NCBI GenBank assembly: GCA_003988855.1
Contig: QYAI01000051.1
Location: 1 to 64,000, forward strand
Origin: Arachnopeziza araneosa
Lineage: Eukaryota > Ascomycota > Leotiomycetes > Helotiales > Arachnopezizaceae
Direction of reading: 5' to 3'
Length of the DNA stretch: 64,000 bases
The notes beneath the pieces are model-generated. The model made no database searches and was not told the origin of the DNA. It worked only from the letters and a program-made list of their open reading frames with translations. A program made the translations under genes and the position numbers. Of this stretch, positions 1 through 11,252 are shown in pieces (position 1 is the first letter of the stretch; each line of letters starts with the position of its first letter).

Positions 1-535
1 CTTGTATGGCNCTTGAGTGCTGGCAGCAGCTGCTGTCCCGTAGCCGCGTCCCAGCGCCGGACGGTCCCATCGTAAGACCCAGACACGATCTGCTTGCCGT
101 CGGGAGAGAAGGCGACGGAGTTGACCTCGCTTGTATGGCCCTCGAGTGCTGGCAGCAGCTGCTGTCCCGTAGCCGCGTCCCAGCGCCGGACGGTCCGATC
201 GTGAGACCCAGACACGATCTGCTTGCTGTCGGAGGAGAAGGCGACGGAGCTGACCTTGCTTGTATGGCCCTTGAGTGCTGGCAGCAGCTGCTGTCCCGTA
301 GCCGCGTCCCAGCGCCGGACGGTCCCATCGTAAGACCCAGACACGATCTGCTTGCTGTCGGAGGAGAAGGCGACGGAGCTGACCCCGCTTGTATGGCCCT
401 CGAGTGCTGGCAGCAGCTGCTGTCCCGTAGCCGCGTCCCAGCGCCGGACGGTCCGATCGTCAGACCCAGACACGATCTGCTTGCCGTCGGGAGAGAAGGC
501 GACGGAGCTGACCCCGCCTGTATGGCCCTCGAGTG
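1..535 (-). repeat. Near-identical 129-bp WD40 units
   Basis: Four consecutive units (516-388, 387-259, 258-130 and 129-1) repeat every 129 bp, or 43 codons, and the first partial unit begins near 535. Each reads GHTS..V.SVAFS.D.KQIVSGS.D.TVRRWDAATGQQLLPAL. The differences fall at a few codons: E/K/G after GHTS, N/S two residues later, PDG versus SDS, and YDG/HDR/DDR. An undetermined base lies at position 11 within the array. Arrays of this kind are prone to unequal exchange and to assembly collapse, so copy number here may not be exact. Confidence 0.95.
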
Positions 536-3164
536 TTTGTAGCATCGCATTCCAATATGTTTCTACTCTAGGCTTTCTCTGGATCCAAGACGGAATATAT
601 CTCTTGAAAGTTTCTCGAACAATGCTCTTCTCTGGGGCGAAGACAAGAGCCGAGCAATATGTTTGAAGAGGCGCTTGTTCAATAATAAATTGATTGTGGA
701 AGGCGAACCGCTTTGCATCATATATAAACGCCTGTAAATTAGGACTTTCGTCAAACTAATTCAAATCAGTAGAGTCTTCTCTAAAGGCGTCCTCAAAATC
801 ATAATATGACTTACTGTAATCCTATTCTCTAGCTTTATTATCATTACGATACTATCTGGGAAGCTTTTCATTAAGCTGTGCGCCTCAAGCCAGAACATAT
901 AACTCGTTTTCAAAAACTGATGAACGGAGCCACCGTCCTTGAGATCATTAGTAGTATGTTCTCTATTACAATCAAGTAGATGGTCAACCCAATGAAGACA
1001 GGAGTATTGCGCTACAGCAAGCGGATCTGGAACTGGCGGCTCGACCATCTTAATCGGGAACCCAGGAGCGTGCAACCCGTATATGTCACGTCGAAGCGTT
1101 TTAGACATAACCTCGAGCGATCTTGAGAACATTGTGTAGTCTACATCTGTCTTTCCAGAGGGAAATACTCTATTAAATGCTCTTTCAACCAAGAAGTCCT
1201 TTGCCGACTGATGGATGAAATATGTGCGATTCTCTCGTATAGTAAGGAAAGAGCCGCATTTATTAACAACCTTAACAACTTTATTGAGATTAGAAGAGAT
1301 TTGCCGAGGAAGATTAGAGAGAGCTCCTACTTCGAGGAGGTGAAGTGGGCGGTACGCAAGAGTTATAGTTGAAAGAACAAGACGGCAGAACACAGGATCT
1401 TTGCGCTGCAGCTGTTCAACTTGGCGCAACATCCGATCATAGAGCGGCTCTAGCTCGGGCGGCATTTCCTGAAGCACATCGAGCACGTCCCAGCTCTCTA
1501 CAGGCTCAAGCTCCTTTAAGACAAGAGCCGCCCAGAGAAATGTCCCATTGGCCTTAGCGTATATCTGACCTCGGACTATCTCTTGTAGCTCGCTGTCGTC
1601 CTTAATAAGTCGCAGTTTGGAAACCTTGAAATAGATAAACATCTGGACAGCATGAGAAACATGCTCTTCGTTAAGTTCAAGGCTAAGCCTTATCTGCGTA
1701 TCATTAACACTTAGCCGCGCCTCGATGTTAGGTTCGTTGCGGCTTGACACAATCCATTTGACGTGAGGGGATGTTGATGCAGTTCGATTAATTAGATCCA
1801 AAAGCTGGTCAAGATTTGCTTTGCATTCGTCGAGCGCATCGATGATCAAATAGATGCTCTTCAAGCTTGGGTCTTGCAGAATACTTGTGAAGATTTCAGA
1901 TAATGCAACCCAGGCGTTTGCATCTTCAAAAAGGGCCTTGCCAGCGTGGTCGTACTTTTTCCGTACATACGAGATAAGCAATGGCTGCTGGTCGATGAGC
2001 AAGTAAATAAGACTGCGGAGCACGGCCGACGCATTATTAATGCGATCATCTGTAGCCTGGCAGAAGAAGTACGACAACAGCGTGGTTGCCTGCTTGTCTC
2101 TCAGCTTCGTCAAAGGGCTCATTTCATCGAGGATACCGCTAATAAGCATCGTCTTGCCTTTACCGGGGTCACCCTTGATCCAGAGTAGCCGGCTCTGTGT
2201 ATCGTCGCGCCATTGCTGGAAATGGGGGTGTTCGAGAATCCATTGGTAAGAGTCTCGCAGCAGCCCTCCCTTCGTGTCTTCAATCCGCTTCTTGTCCTCG
2301 CGGGGATCTGTTATCCGCAGGTCTTGCATACAACTTTGGCTCTGAGGGTCGAATAGATTCTGCTCGTCTTCTTGCAAAAAGCGATTAGCAGATAGCTAAA
2401 GATGAAGCGTTCATCGTGTGTTTACCTGTCAGCGATTTTTGGATCTCCTCCTTCAGCCGCCTGAGCGCATTCTCTTTCCCTTCACCATAGATAAGCGGCA
2501 AGTAGATGCCAAATATGCCTAATAGCGAGTATGCTTTGTCTTCTGGGCGAAATGTCTCACGACTTGCAGCCCACGACATTCGCTCAGCGACGCTAAAGTC
2601 AGACAAAAGGCTCCCTCGTAAGGCACTGGCCGGAATGCCTGTTACCTCGCAGATGTCCTCTTCTAAGGAGGCCTTATTGCCTAGCAGCTCTCTCTCTTTG
2701 CAGAAGAATTCGACTGAAGCCGGCGCAATAAGCTCTTGCAGAGTCCAGCCTCGTCTGAACCATTGGCTCTTTCGAAATGTCAATACCCAGTCCTCGGTGG
2801 ACCCATCAGCCGAATAATTTCGAGGCCGCGAAACATCCTGCAGATAAACGTAGCACTTGGTCGCATCCCGGTACCAGCGAAACATCGTGTTGATGGCCTC
2901 CGCGAGCTCAGTGCTATTCGTCTTGTCGATACAGCAGGTGTCCACCCAAAAGTATTGCAAGCCGTCACGCTTCGCTTGTTCGCCGCAAAATTGTATCTTG
3001 CCATAACCAGCCATCTTCTTGTAGTTGCCACTCTTCAGATCTGCCAAGGTAACCTCCTCCGATCCCCATCTGTGCGAAAGTATAGCATACTTCCTGGGTA
3101 TATCGCCTTCAAAGAACTCGGTCAGAATGAAATCGCCATCGTTGTTGTACTGTAGCAGACGCAT
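1..3164 (-). CDS. HET-NACHT-WD40 (HNWD-type) incompatibility/NLR-like protein, 3' end outside window
   Basis: The gene reads leftward in three exons: 3164-2426, 2370-815 and 755 to beyond position 1. Introns 2425-2371 (55 nt) and 814-756 (59 nt) have GT-AG ends and join in frame. Exon 1 is a HET domain with RKYAILSHRWG near the start, WVDTCCIDK, and RRGWTLQELIAPA further on. Exon 2 carries a NACHT NTPase with Walker A GDPGKGKT and Walker B LIIDALDE, followed by a helical region. Exon 3 has the linker typical of this family (QAFIYDAKRF, SALVFAPEKSIVR) and then WD40 repeats. The order matches the HNWD family (het-d, het-e and het-r of Podospora anserina), in which WD40 sensing of a partner triggers NACHT oligomerisation and HET-driven cell death. 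The start MRLLQYN is the usual one for the family. No lesion is seen in the visible part. The role is inferred from the family. Confidence 0.93.
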
Positions 3165-5558
3165 TATTCGACTATGTTCGAAGATCGTAAAGGGGAAGGA
3201 TTTTCGGGGAATGTTGATTTACGAAGTCGGTCTGTACTTGCTTGCTGAGACGGGAGAGGAGGTTGGATCTCACATCAACTGAGCTGGCGGGAGCCTCGTT
3301 GACAATAGCATCGCCGTCCATGGTTGCGAGCGAAGCCAGCCAATCGCCGACCAGCTGCTGCAGGATATCAAAGGCTGTCTACAGTAGACCATTCGACACT
3401 TGTACGCAATTGAACCGTGTTTCGTCGATTTCGTTGATTTCGTTGATGGCGTATCCTTATAGGAAAGCAAACAGCAGAATAACAAACTCAACTTAAAAGA
3501 CAATCAATACACTAGACACAAGAAATTACGTAGCACTTTTGGACGTCAGTATTGCCAGGCCAGGAAAAGCGGTGACATTATCAGCTAGCTATCATAGGTC
3601 TAGCGTTGAGTGATGTTCGAGAAACCTGCTCTTAAGCCACACGTGACTAAGCCTGAGAGTAGCTAAGTAAAATATAGCGAGCCCGGGCGTGAACATAGTA
3701 AACGTTATCTAGGCTAGTGTACGTTACTAAGCACTGAAATATATAAGTTAACTTAGACCCACTTATCGCACCGGCGTAACTCCCGGACTGCACTCTTTTC
3801 CTCTCTGAGTGTCTTTAAAATTTGGATTTATATAATTTCATAATAGGACCTTTCCTTAAGTGCTCCAGATCTAAAAAAGACTTTGATAGTGTAGTGGGGT
3901 TCTAGGGTGTATGACATTTTTCGGTCATTTCGCTAGTGGAAGCACGTGTTGAGGACTCTCTATAAAGGAGGTCCTACACAGCAAGGGAACGCACGCAAAA
4001 AAAGAGAAGATTCATGAAGTACGGAATACAGACAGCAGCAGAAGATTCATGGATATAGAAAAAGGAGAATAGATTGCGTTGTTACGAATGGAGTATTGAT
4101 CATACGGATTTTATTGACTGATATTCTTTTCTCATTGCTTGTTGTTTACACTGCTTTCTGGTCTTTCGAACACACGGTTTTTGCTTTAGATTCTTGCTTC
4201 GGTTGTTCTTCCGAAATATACATATCGAGAGTCAGCTGAGAGCCAACGAGATTCTTATTTTATTGGCTCCTCCTCCTACACTCGTACAGTATAACTAAGC
4301 CTTAAGAGTACTAAAACAAGCTTCTGCGGATACTAAAGTAGCTCTTTAATGCATGCTCAGGTTTTCTTAGCGTGTGCTCAGGCAGTGCTCAGGAATACTT
4401 ACTCGTAGCTCAGGCTAAAGCAGCAGCTGCTCAGGTCCAAAGACGGAAATGGAAAATGTCATGAGAACATTCCCATACCGAATATGCTGTTTCTGGATAT
4501 TGCTGTAAGTCGACGAGGTAAACGAAAACTTTTCATGGACCGTTGATGACTGAAATTTCTGGACTATTTTCACAATCGATTGATATAATATATATTTCTA
4601 TTTTGCTTGCTTGCTTGCTTGTTTGTTCAGCATATTCTCTCTTATCATGAACCCAAACATCTCAGAGGAACAGCCCCTACATTTTATTACAGCAAGAGAA
4701 GTGGGAGATAAGTTTATTTACTCAAGTTCACAGAAGACAGTCTTTAAATACAGTATTTACTTGGAGTCAAAGTCACACTTATTAAATACATATCACATCG
4801 AACCCATCTCTCAGCCTATCATTCAATCCAAAAACACTGATCCACACCCAATTTATACCCTATCAAGCATCTTAAAACAACCAGCGATTCCCTATCAAGC
4901 GATAACCACCATCACTAAGCGCCCTCTTCCTCCCGTTGGCTCTTTCTCTTACCGCAATCCACAAAGCCTTCTCTTGACCATTGAATATAAAGCGACTTAA
5001 TGATAACTTTGCCGCTCTTAGGAGCACGACCACCTAATTCCTCTGCCACATTCGAGTCAACGCAACTAAAAAGAAAAATTGCTTGAAATGCAACTCGTTG
5101 CACGTGCGCAGAGATGATAATATGATCTCGGGAATGGTGGAGATGGGCTTCGCAGCCCGTGTCGCTGGCTGCTACCCCCCCTATCTTTTTCTTCTTTTTT
5201 TCTTCCTTTTTTGGGGGGTTCTTTCTGTCTACAGAATAATATTAAGCGAGTTTGAGGGCTCTTATTGATTCAATTTGATCGCATTGCTGCAGAGATCACC
5301 CCAGAGCTGCATCTACCTGTCTCGGATGACTTCCCGTGGGACTTGGCCTGATACTTGAGTGTGTGGCAGCTGCAAGATCTCGATTTATCAAACTCACCGT
5401 CATTGTTTTGGAGCCCTGGATGGTGAAAGCCAGGTAGATGGAAAAGTTTCCTACTTTCCTTATGACCCAAGAACCCAGCAAATCCTTATTCTATGGGCTA
5501 TAGCTAGTACCAGCAATAAGGCATACCTTGGTATGATCATTTCTCCTAGCACCAAGAC
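3165..5558. other. Intergenic region, no supported gene
   Basis: About 2.4 kb without a convincing gene. The first 300 bases are the promoter side of the HET-NACHT-WD40 gene. The middle is A+T rich, with a TATA-like tataaagg inside the inverted pair AGGAC/GTCCT near 3950-3993. A CTTG tetranucleotide run ends near 4624. A 118-codon frame from the ATG at 4644 has no recognisable features and is not called. Confidence 0.6.
4355..4435 (+). repeat. Cluster of five GCTCAGG heptamers
   Basis: The heptamer GCTCAGG occurs at 4355, 4376, 4387, 4408 and 4429, all on the same strand, with start-to-start spacings of 21, 11, 21 and 21 bases. The intervening sequence is not conserved. The function is unknown; it could be a decayed 21-bp tandem repeat or a binding-site cluster. 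Confidence 0.6.
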
Positions 5559-6324
5559 CTAGAATTCCTCTTGACCAAGCTTTTCAAAGTCTTCTGCTGT
5601 AAGAGATTCAAGTTCCATATGTTGAGGGGCATTATGAATCGCCAGGTAAGTCAATATGTGGCCCCACCAAGGGTTTCTTAAATTATCTCTAGATGGACGA
5701 TCTAAAACCAAGATTTCATATTTTCAATCGTGGATTCGACTCTAGTAAGGGGGTGGGATTTGCGCCGACCATGAATTTAACAAACTGCCCTTTCGGCTTC
5801 TCACCAGCTTGTTCGATAGAAATCTGGAAGGGAGCTTGCATCTCTGGACAACCTTGGAGGAATATGAGAACTTTAGGATCATCGATTAGAACGCATCTTG
5901 AGCGAAGTTGACGTAGACTGGTTTTATTTCCAGCTGGTCTTAAACGCAAGTCGGTAGTGAGGAGAGCGGCTTTTCGAGTTTGAAAATTGGAATGGAAAAG
6001 AGATCAGATTCTCTGTTGTGGCGGAACTGTGACCCTCATATCTTCGAACGCGGTATCGGCCCTTGGATGAAACCAAACTTAAGGGTACGAGGAAGAGGAA
6101 GAGCGACCATCTTAAGATATGGTCTTGAAGTTCAATGAGAAGACGAGGAAAGCGAGGAAAGCGAGGAAATTCGGTGGGCTTCGCAGAATTCGAGACTGGT
6201 TCAGGCATTTTGGGTTCTCAAGAGGTTAGCGTTGATACAGTTGACGGCAGGTATGTGCTAACTTACCAGTAGCGCAAGCTGGGGCTCTGAGTTGCTCAGC
6301 TTCGTCATCGGTATTTGGAGACAT
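5559..6324 (-). pseudogene. 2EXR-family pseudogene with several frameshifts
   Basis: Reading leftward, an ATG at 6324 opens exon 1 (6324-6267). A clean GT-AG intron (6266-6217) then joins in frame to exon 2, which contains the 2EXR landmark FPRFPRLLIELQDHIL. After that the reading frame breaks repeatedly. At about 6113 it shifts to a frame reading ALPLPRTLKFGFIQGPIPRS, which meets a TGA near 6047. Coding then resumes in another frame near 5945 (LRQLRSRCVLIDDPKVLIF). At about 5722 a run of four A's shifts it once more into KYEILVLDRPSRDN, ending in EKLGQEEF and a TAG at 5561-5559. The order of segments is kept and only the frame is lost, so this is a decayed gene rather than an intron-rich one. 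2EXR proteins are fungal, F-box-like and of unknown biochemical role. Assembly error could explain one shift, but not all of them. Confidence 0.75.
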
Positions 6325-6859
6325 AATATTGACGATGCTGACTCGAGTGGTGCTCGTACTACTTTGTATCAAATAAAGAGAGGATGAAGTTTTGACAAAA
6401 GCAGCCCATCGGCTTCGCGTCCATTACCACGCGCCTCAACCAATCTTGGCTCACCACTCGCCCGCGACAGCTCCCTCGATTGTCCTCCGCCGATTAATTG
6501 TGGAAAAGATTCCAGGGCGAGAGTGGTAGAAGGAACTTGCCAAGAGAATTACCTGGAAGAGAATTTGGTCTTCCTGAGAAAATATTTTCACCTCAGCACG
6601 GAAAATAGAAGAGGTGGGACAGACATGCTCTTGCTGCTAGTGTCACTTCATCTAGAGAAATAATTGGCACGTTGCTATTTCTCTCGAATTTTGATTTCTC
6701 TAGTTTGTTATTCTAATTCTCACAGTACCATTACAATTAGATCTTCAACGCTCTCCCCAAATCTTCCCACCCCTCGTATGGCCTACTCCCTACAGCATCG
6801 TCTTGATACAACCCTTTCTCACCGGAATTATCAGTAGGAAGTGTCGATGCTGTATCAAA
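6325..6859. other. Intergenic, nothing recognised
   Basis: This 535-base spacer lies between the upstream side of the 2EXR pseudogene and the 3' end of the next 2EXR gene. No coding signal or repeat was recognised. Confidence 0.6.
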
Positions 6860-7904
6860 TTAGTTTTGTGCCTTGCTTTCTGGAAATATGCAATACCTTA
6901 TCCATTCTTCCACAGCCTCAAACTCACCTGTGTGCAGGAAGTTAAGATAGATGCTCTGAGGCATTTGATTGATCACGATTCCCATTATCCAATCTGCTAC
7001 AGCCCACTCACGGCGCGTTGCTGGTACAATGGACACCTTACTGCCCCCTCCCCAACGAATTACTTTTTGGCGGAAACAACGCTTCAAGGTTATACACTTG
7101 AGGTTCGGAAAACGGGGGAAATATTGTCGTCCAGGAAGAAAATCCACACCTCCACCAACCATCAAGGTTTGTATCTCGTCATAGAAACATTGAATGGTGT
7201 CACTTCCGTGCGACTTCATGAATTCCTGCTGAAGTTGTTGTATAACTCTAAGGTCGGCAATGTAAATCAAATCGTGCTCGAAATTGACGTAGGCGGGTTT
7301 GATATTTTGAAGATTATCGAACGCAAGCTGAAAGTATCTTAATGCAACCTCTCGAGCTTCCGAGCTTGTATGCAAGACAGATGGAGTTCGAGAATCGCGT
7401 GCCATTTCAAGGCGAGGAAGCATGAATTGCTCGTCGCGACTACCATTGTCTTTGAGGATGCAATCGAGCTTGAGAAATCGAGGCTCTGAGACCGCCGCTA
7501 TACCCCAGATCTCAATGCGAATTTCTTTCGGAAGCTCTCCAAAACAAGGAAAAGCACCTGTACTCAACACGGTTTCGAGACCAGGGTCTGAACTCGTTGT
7601 AGTACTAGTCGGAGAAGACGTGTTGGAATCAGGCTTAACCTTTGAGGAAGCCACTATAGAAGAAGTGGTATCGCTCAAACTCAAGTCACTGAAAGCATCC
7701 AATGCGCGAGTAGAGAAATCCAACTCATCAGACCTTAAGTAGAGACGGGTTTTGAGTTGGGATACTAGACGTGAGGATGTAGCTACTGGAGAACCTTAAT
7801 ACTTAGCAATTGCAGCGATTATTTTCTGAGCTGGACGAAGTCTTACTAATCTGATTTGCGCCGCATGATTCGTTCAAGCCGGCCTGATCCTCTGAGAAAT
7901 CCAT
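6860..7904 (-). CDS. 2EXR-family protein, 327 aa
   Basis: Two exons are proposed, 7904-7847 and 7785-6860, with a GT-AG intron at 7846-7786. The long exon 2 frame has no in-frame ATG before its conserved part, and the added exon 1 supplies MDFSEDQ and joins in phase, giving 327 residues. A Ser/Thr-rich N-terminal stretch (about residues 45-90) precedes the 2EXR core: FGELPKEIRIEIWGIA, then SVLHTSSEAREVALRY and AYVNFEHDLIYIAD, the usual three anchors of the family. The C-terminal half is divergent. No signal peptide or membrane segment is seen. Members are numerous and fast evolving in ascomycetes, and their function is not established. The exon 1 assignment is an inference from splice signals. 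Confidence 0.82.
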
Positions 7905-8695
7905 TGTAGTCAATGAGATCACTTCGATTTCTTTGGCAGGTGTGAAACCAATCTGCTTGAAGCCGTATGGCTCTGTGGAAGTCTGTATTGTGATGCAACC
8001 ACTATTAACGTCAGCATAGCTCTATGACAAAGACACAGATCGATCGATCCAAACGATGTGAAATTACGTGAACCAAAGTGATTTACGGAGATAAATCAAA
8101 GCAGAATCTCTGGAAAGAAGTTGGAATTGATCAAGTAGATCAATGGACTCAGGATCCTCATTGAAAGGAGGCTGCGTTGTGTTGTGTTTGGGAATAACGC
8201 GTCCTTTATATAGACATACCGCGTTCTCAGTGATGGGAATCCTTATCGGAACAATTTTGGCGATAAGGGAGGAGAAACCAGACAGTCGGCCCAATGAGAA
8301 GGGAGATATTGTTTGGCAGAGATTTATTGAAATACTCTTCTGCTTCTCGCAGCAAACTTGCTTCTACTGTACCCCTATACTGTAGAGAGCTTCAAAGCTT
8401 GAGGATTCCCAGTCGATGACACAACTGAATTACAATCAGACAAAAGCAATATATTTAAAATCTCAAGCTTATTGACGCTTGCATTCAGTCCAACTAGGAA
8501 CCTAACTCCATTCCATTGTTGACTCAACGTGTATGAGCTGTTGGTAAGTCCACCTTCTCACATCCTTCATTGCTGATGACTCAAAAATATCAGACAAAAT
8601 GAAAGAGCCATCCCTGACGTAGACATAGAAGAGACTTTTTCGAGACACTCCCTCCTTGCTAACGATTGGGTACAAGGCCGAATTGCATGTCCCCG
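7905..8695. other. Intergenic, nothing recognised
   Basis: About 790 bases between two 2EXR loci that point away from each other, so both promoters would lie here. Only short frames without a credible start were seen. Confidence 0.55.
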
Positions 8696-9648
8696 ATGAA
8701 GCAAATTCGTACAATCCTCCAAGCTTCCATACAAGTTAAGAAAGATGATCTGGTCAAAGGTCGATGAGCATCGGACTGTTACTATCAGTGTTGAAGAGGG
8801 ATACTCTGGTAGGAACTTGAGAACATATTCCATGTATTTCTCGGGCAATCCTGCCATCACTCTTATCAACAAAGAATCGCGAGATTGGTCTCTTGATCTA
8901 TACCAAAGCATTCTGATCGGCTCTTGAGAGCAAGCTCTCCTTGTACTTCAACTTTGGTCAAGGCGAGCTCTTTTTCGATGCTGTGAAGCTTTGTTTGTCT
9001 TCTCTGCCTCCCGACCAAATAGCCGTTACAGAAGCGGTTGGGATGACGGGGCCGAGACCATTACGAACGTGGCCACCGAAGAAGAGAAGTAGATCACCAG
9101 ATTTGGTGTTCGATATCGTGCTTATTATGGGGGAGGGGTCGGCTCATCGAATATCGAACATTCTCGCCCTCTTTCGGATGTTGCTTAGTGTACTGGCGCC
9201 AAGACTATGTAAGTTGTCATTCAAGGCATGGAATAAAGCCTGGAAAAAGGGTGGTGTGAAGGTCTTCAAGCCTGAGAGAATGGAGAAGATCAGAAGGCCG
9301 TGTGCATACATGTACTATGAGGATCCCATGTCTGCATTTGCGCTGGCAGATTTCATTCCAACTCGTTTGGCAGGAAAACTTTGTACGTTCCGAGGAGGTC
9401 GACATACGAAAGCCGCTCCCACAGGTCCCACAGCTTCCAACATTTGTGCCTAATTTCCAAAGTAACGATCTAGATGTCTTTTTGGCGGTAAGGTTTCAAC
9501 AGCCTGAATATATGCGATCTCACTAACATTCAAGCACTCCCGTTACGAGACCAAGCTTGCCATTCTTGAATGGAAAAAATGTACGGAACCTAAGACACCT
9601 AAGCCACGCAAGTTTATCAAGAGTCGCAAGGTTCGCAAGGTGGATTAA
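8696..9648 (+). pseudogene. 2EXR-family pseudogene on the plus strand
   Basis: Coding-like segments follow one another in three frames. The first reads KLPYKLRKMIWSKVDEHRTV and NPAITLINKESRDWSLDLY, then hits TGA at 8925-8927. The frame moves by one base, and SLYFNFGQGELFFDAVK continues to about 9375. Another shift leads to IRKPLPQVPQLPTFVPNF, and a normal-looking intron (9488-9534, branch CACTAACA) joins to SRYETKLAILEWKKC, with a TAA at 9646-9648. No in-frame ATG exists upstream of the first segment, where a TGA precedes it. The three 2EXR anchors (LP..LR.MIW, NKESRD, YFNF..GELFF) are recognisable. This is a decayed paralogue of the neighbouring 2EXR genes, lying on the opposite strand to them. 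Confidence 0.72.
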
Positions 9649-10208
9649 ACAGTTGGTAGAGTATGTGGCATATTTCTGCTTCTCCATCTGCGTGACTTCT
9701 TTCTCTTGCTGTGCTCCTCTCTTGCAATTCTTTGAAAACATTTGGACAGTGGATATTCTTTGGAAGAAGTTTCCTAGCAGAGACAGAGGTAGTGCTCTAT
9801 ATACACGAGACATTCTTTCTTTCTTTGATGTAGTAATCTTCCATAATGAGATATGTCCAGCACTTGCTGAGACTACTCATGTACCAAAAGCAATCATATC
9901 AATAGTTGAGGAGCTTGTGGCTTTCCGGTGGATGATACAGGATACTTATCTACACTTGCAGTACGCAATACAACCGTGTGAGGATTTCCCGTATGCTAGA
10001 GAACCAGAAAGACAAAAACAAAAACTGGGTTTCTCAGGATTTGGCACAAAGATGATTTCAAACCATACAAGGCAAGGAGATGTCTGACCATTTTGAATAT
10101 CTACTCCATTCCAGACTTGTCTTCTGCTTGTAAGACAAAGCCATAGCCAGCTCCAATTATCATCTCTACATAATAGATAGGTGGATGGGTACTCGATAAG
10201 CCTCAGTT
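9649..10208. other. Intergenic, nothing recognised
   Basis: 560 bases between the ends of two convergent 2EXR loci. Frames here lack features, and no repeat or RNA gene was recognised. Confidence 0.55.
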
Positions 10209-11252
10209 TCACCGATAGTATCTATCCAGGAACAAGATGATTTTATCCCTTTTGAATTGAAGCATAATCTTGCGGGATCGGGTTTTTAACTTCTTGATTC
10301 GAGGAGGGTCGTCATCTCCGAAAACTAGTACTCTGTCAGTTGATTTGGCTTGATTTGCTATATTTATCTTACAAAGGCCAGCGGTCCTGAATCGGGCGAA
10401 TAAAGCCCAGATTTGATGACGGTCGTCATCGTGAAGAACTAGTACTTTGTCAGTGGATTTAGCTTGATCTATTATATTGATCTTACGAATGTCAAGGTGG
10501 CGGTCACCGGTACTCTCGTTAAAAGAGATCTTTATACTCGGGGCTTCCAAGTGTGGATGAGCCCGAGCCCAATACTTATTCAGCTCACATTTGAATACCT
10601 CTAATTGCTGTTCCTGGATCCCTGGAAGTGCATCCCGATGGTCTGTTACAAGATCAAAGCTTTGAAGGCTATCAAAGTACTGCAGATATCGTAGACAAAG
10701 CCCCGTTGAAAAGTATGCTGAAGATACTTGCGCAATGATTCTTTCTACTTTCAACACATGCTTCCGCTCAGATTTACCATTTCGGGGGTCTTCGAACGGT
10801 CGGATACCAGTGAACAGGCTAAGTGCATACACCGAAGCGAAGAAGAGTGTATCTTGGCGGCTGTCAAAGTAAATAGGATTCTTAAGTTGATTATCGAATT
10901 CCAATGTGTAGACTTCTAACGCAATCTTTCGCGATTCTTGATTGGCATGCAAGAGAGCAGGAACGGTGTAATCAACGGCGGTCACAGCCCATTTGTCGTT
11001 GACCAGGAATCTAAGCCATTCTAGTCTCTTCTCTTCTCTTCTATCGTACGGGAGCTTTAACTCTATCGTGACAATTCTTGGCGCATCGAGCGAGTCCTTC
11101 CATATCTGGCGTTGCAACCTAGAGAAAAAATAAGCTTGGCTCAAGATGTCGCGACTCGAATGGAGCAGTAAGGGCTTAAACCCCTTGATTTAAGCTGAAA
11201 GGATTCCTTACTCTAAGGGCAATCTTGGAAAGCCCTCGAATGTCGTGGCCAT
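10209..11252 (-). CDS. 2EXR-family protein, 316 aa
   Basis: Exon 1 (11252-11212) encodes MATTFEGFPRLPLE and ends at GTAAGG. A 93-nt intron (11211-11119, ending CTCTAG) joins to exon 2 (11118-10209), so the core reads FPRLPLELQRQIWKDSLD followed by APRIVTIEL, the canonical 2EXR opening. The other anchors are VPALLHANQESRKIALEVY and NPIYFDSRQDTLFFASVY. The total is 316 residues with no interruption. A second possible intron in the 5' leader (donor GGTATGTT near 11361, acceptor TTCCAG near 11308) would lie outside the coding part. The C-terminal region contains an internal duplication. No targeting signal is seen; the function of the family is unknown. Confidence 0.86.
10308..10484 (-). repeat. 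Internal duplication, period 114 bp
   Basis: Two 63-bp copies (10484-10422 and 10370-10308) encode KINIIDQAKSTDKVLVLHDDD and KINIANQAKSTDRVLVFGDDD. The start-to-start distance is 114 bases, exactly 38 codons, so the frame is kept. The DNA copies differ at about ten positions, so the duplication is not recent. Confidence 0.85.

Noticed and set aside
6..666. Plus-strand repetitive open frame (WQQLLSRSR-type units)
   Set aside because: It is the antisense of the WD40 repeats, which read correctly on the minus strand.
4611..5000. 129-codon plus-strand frame
   Set aside because: No domain, signal or splice context, and the internal ATG leaves a sequence with non-coding character.
8064..8294. 76-codon minus-strand frame
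   Set aside because: No ATG at its start and no recognisable feature; it lies in the spacer between 2EXR loci.
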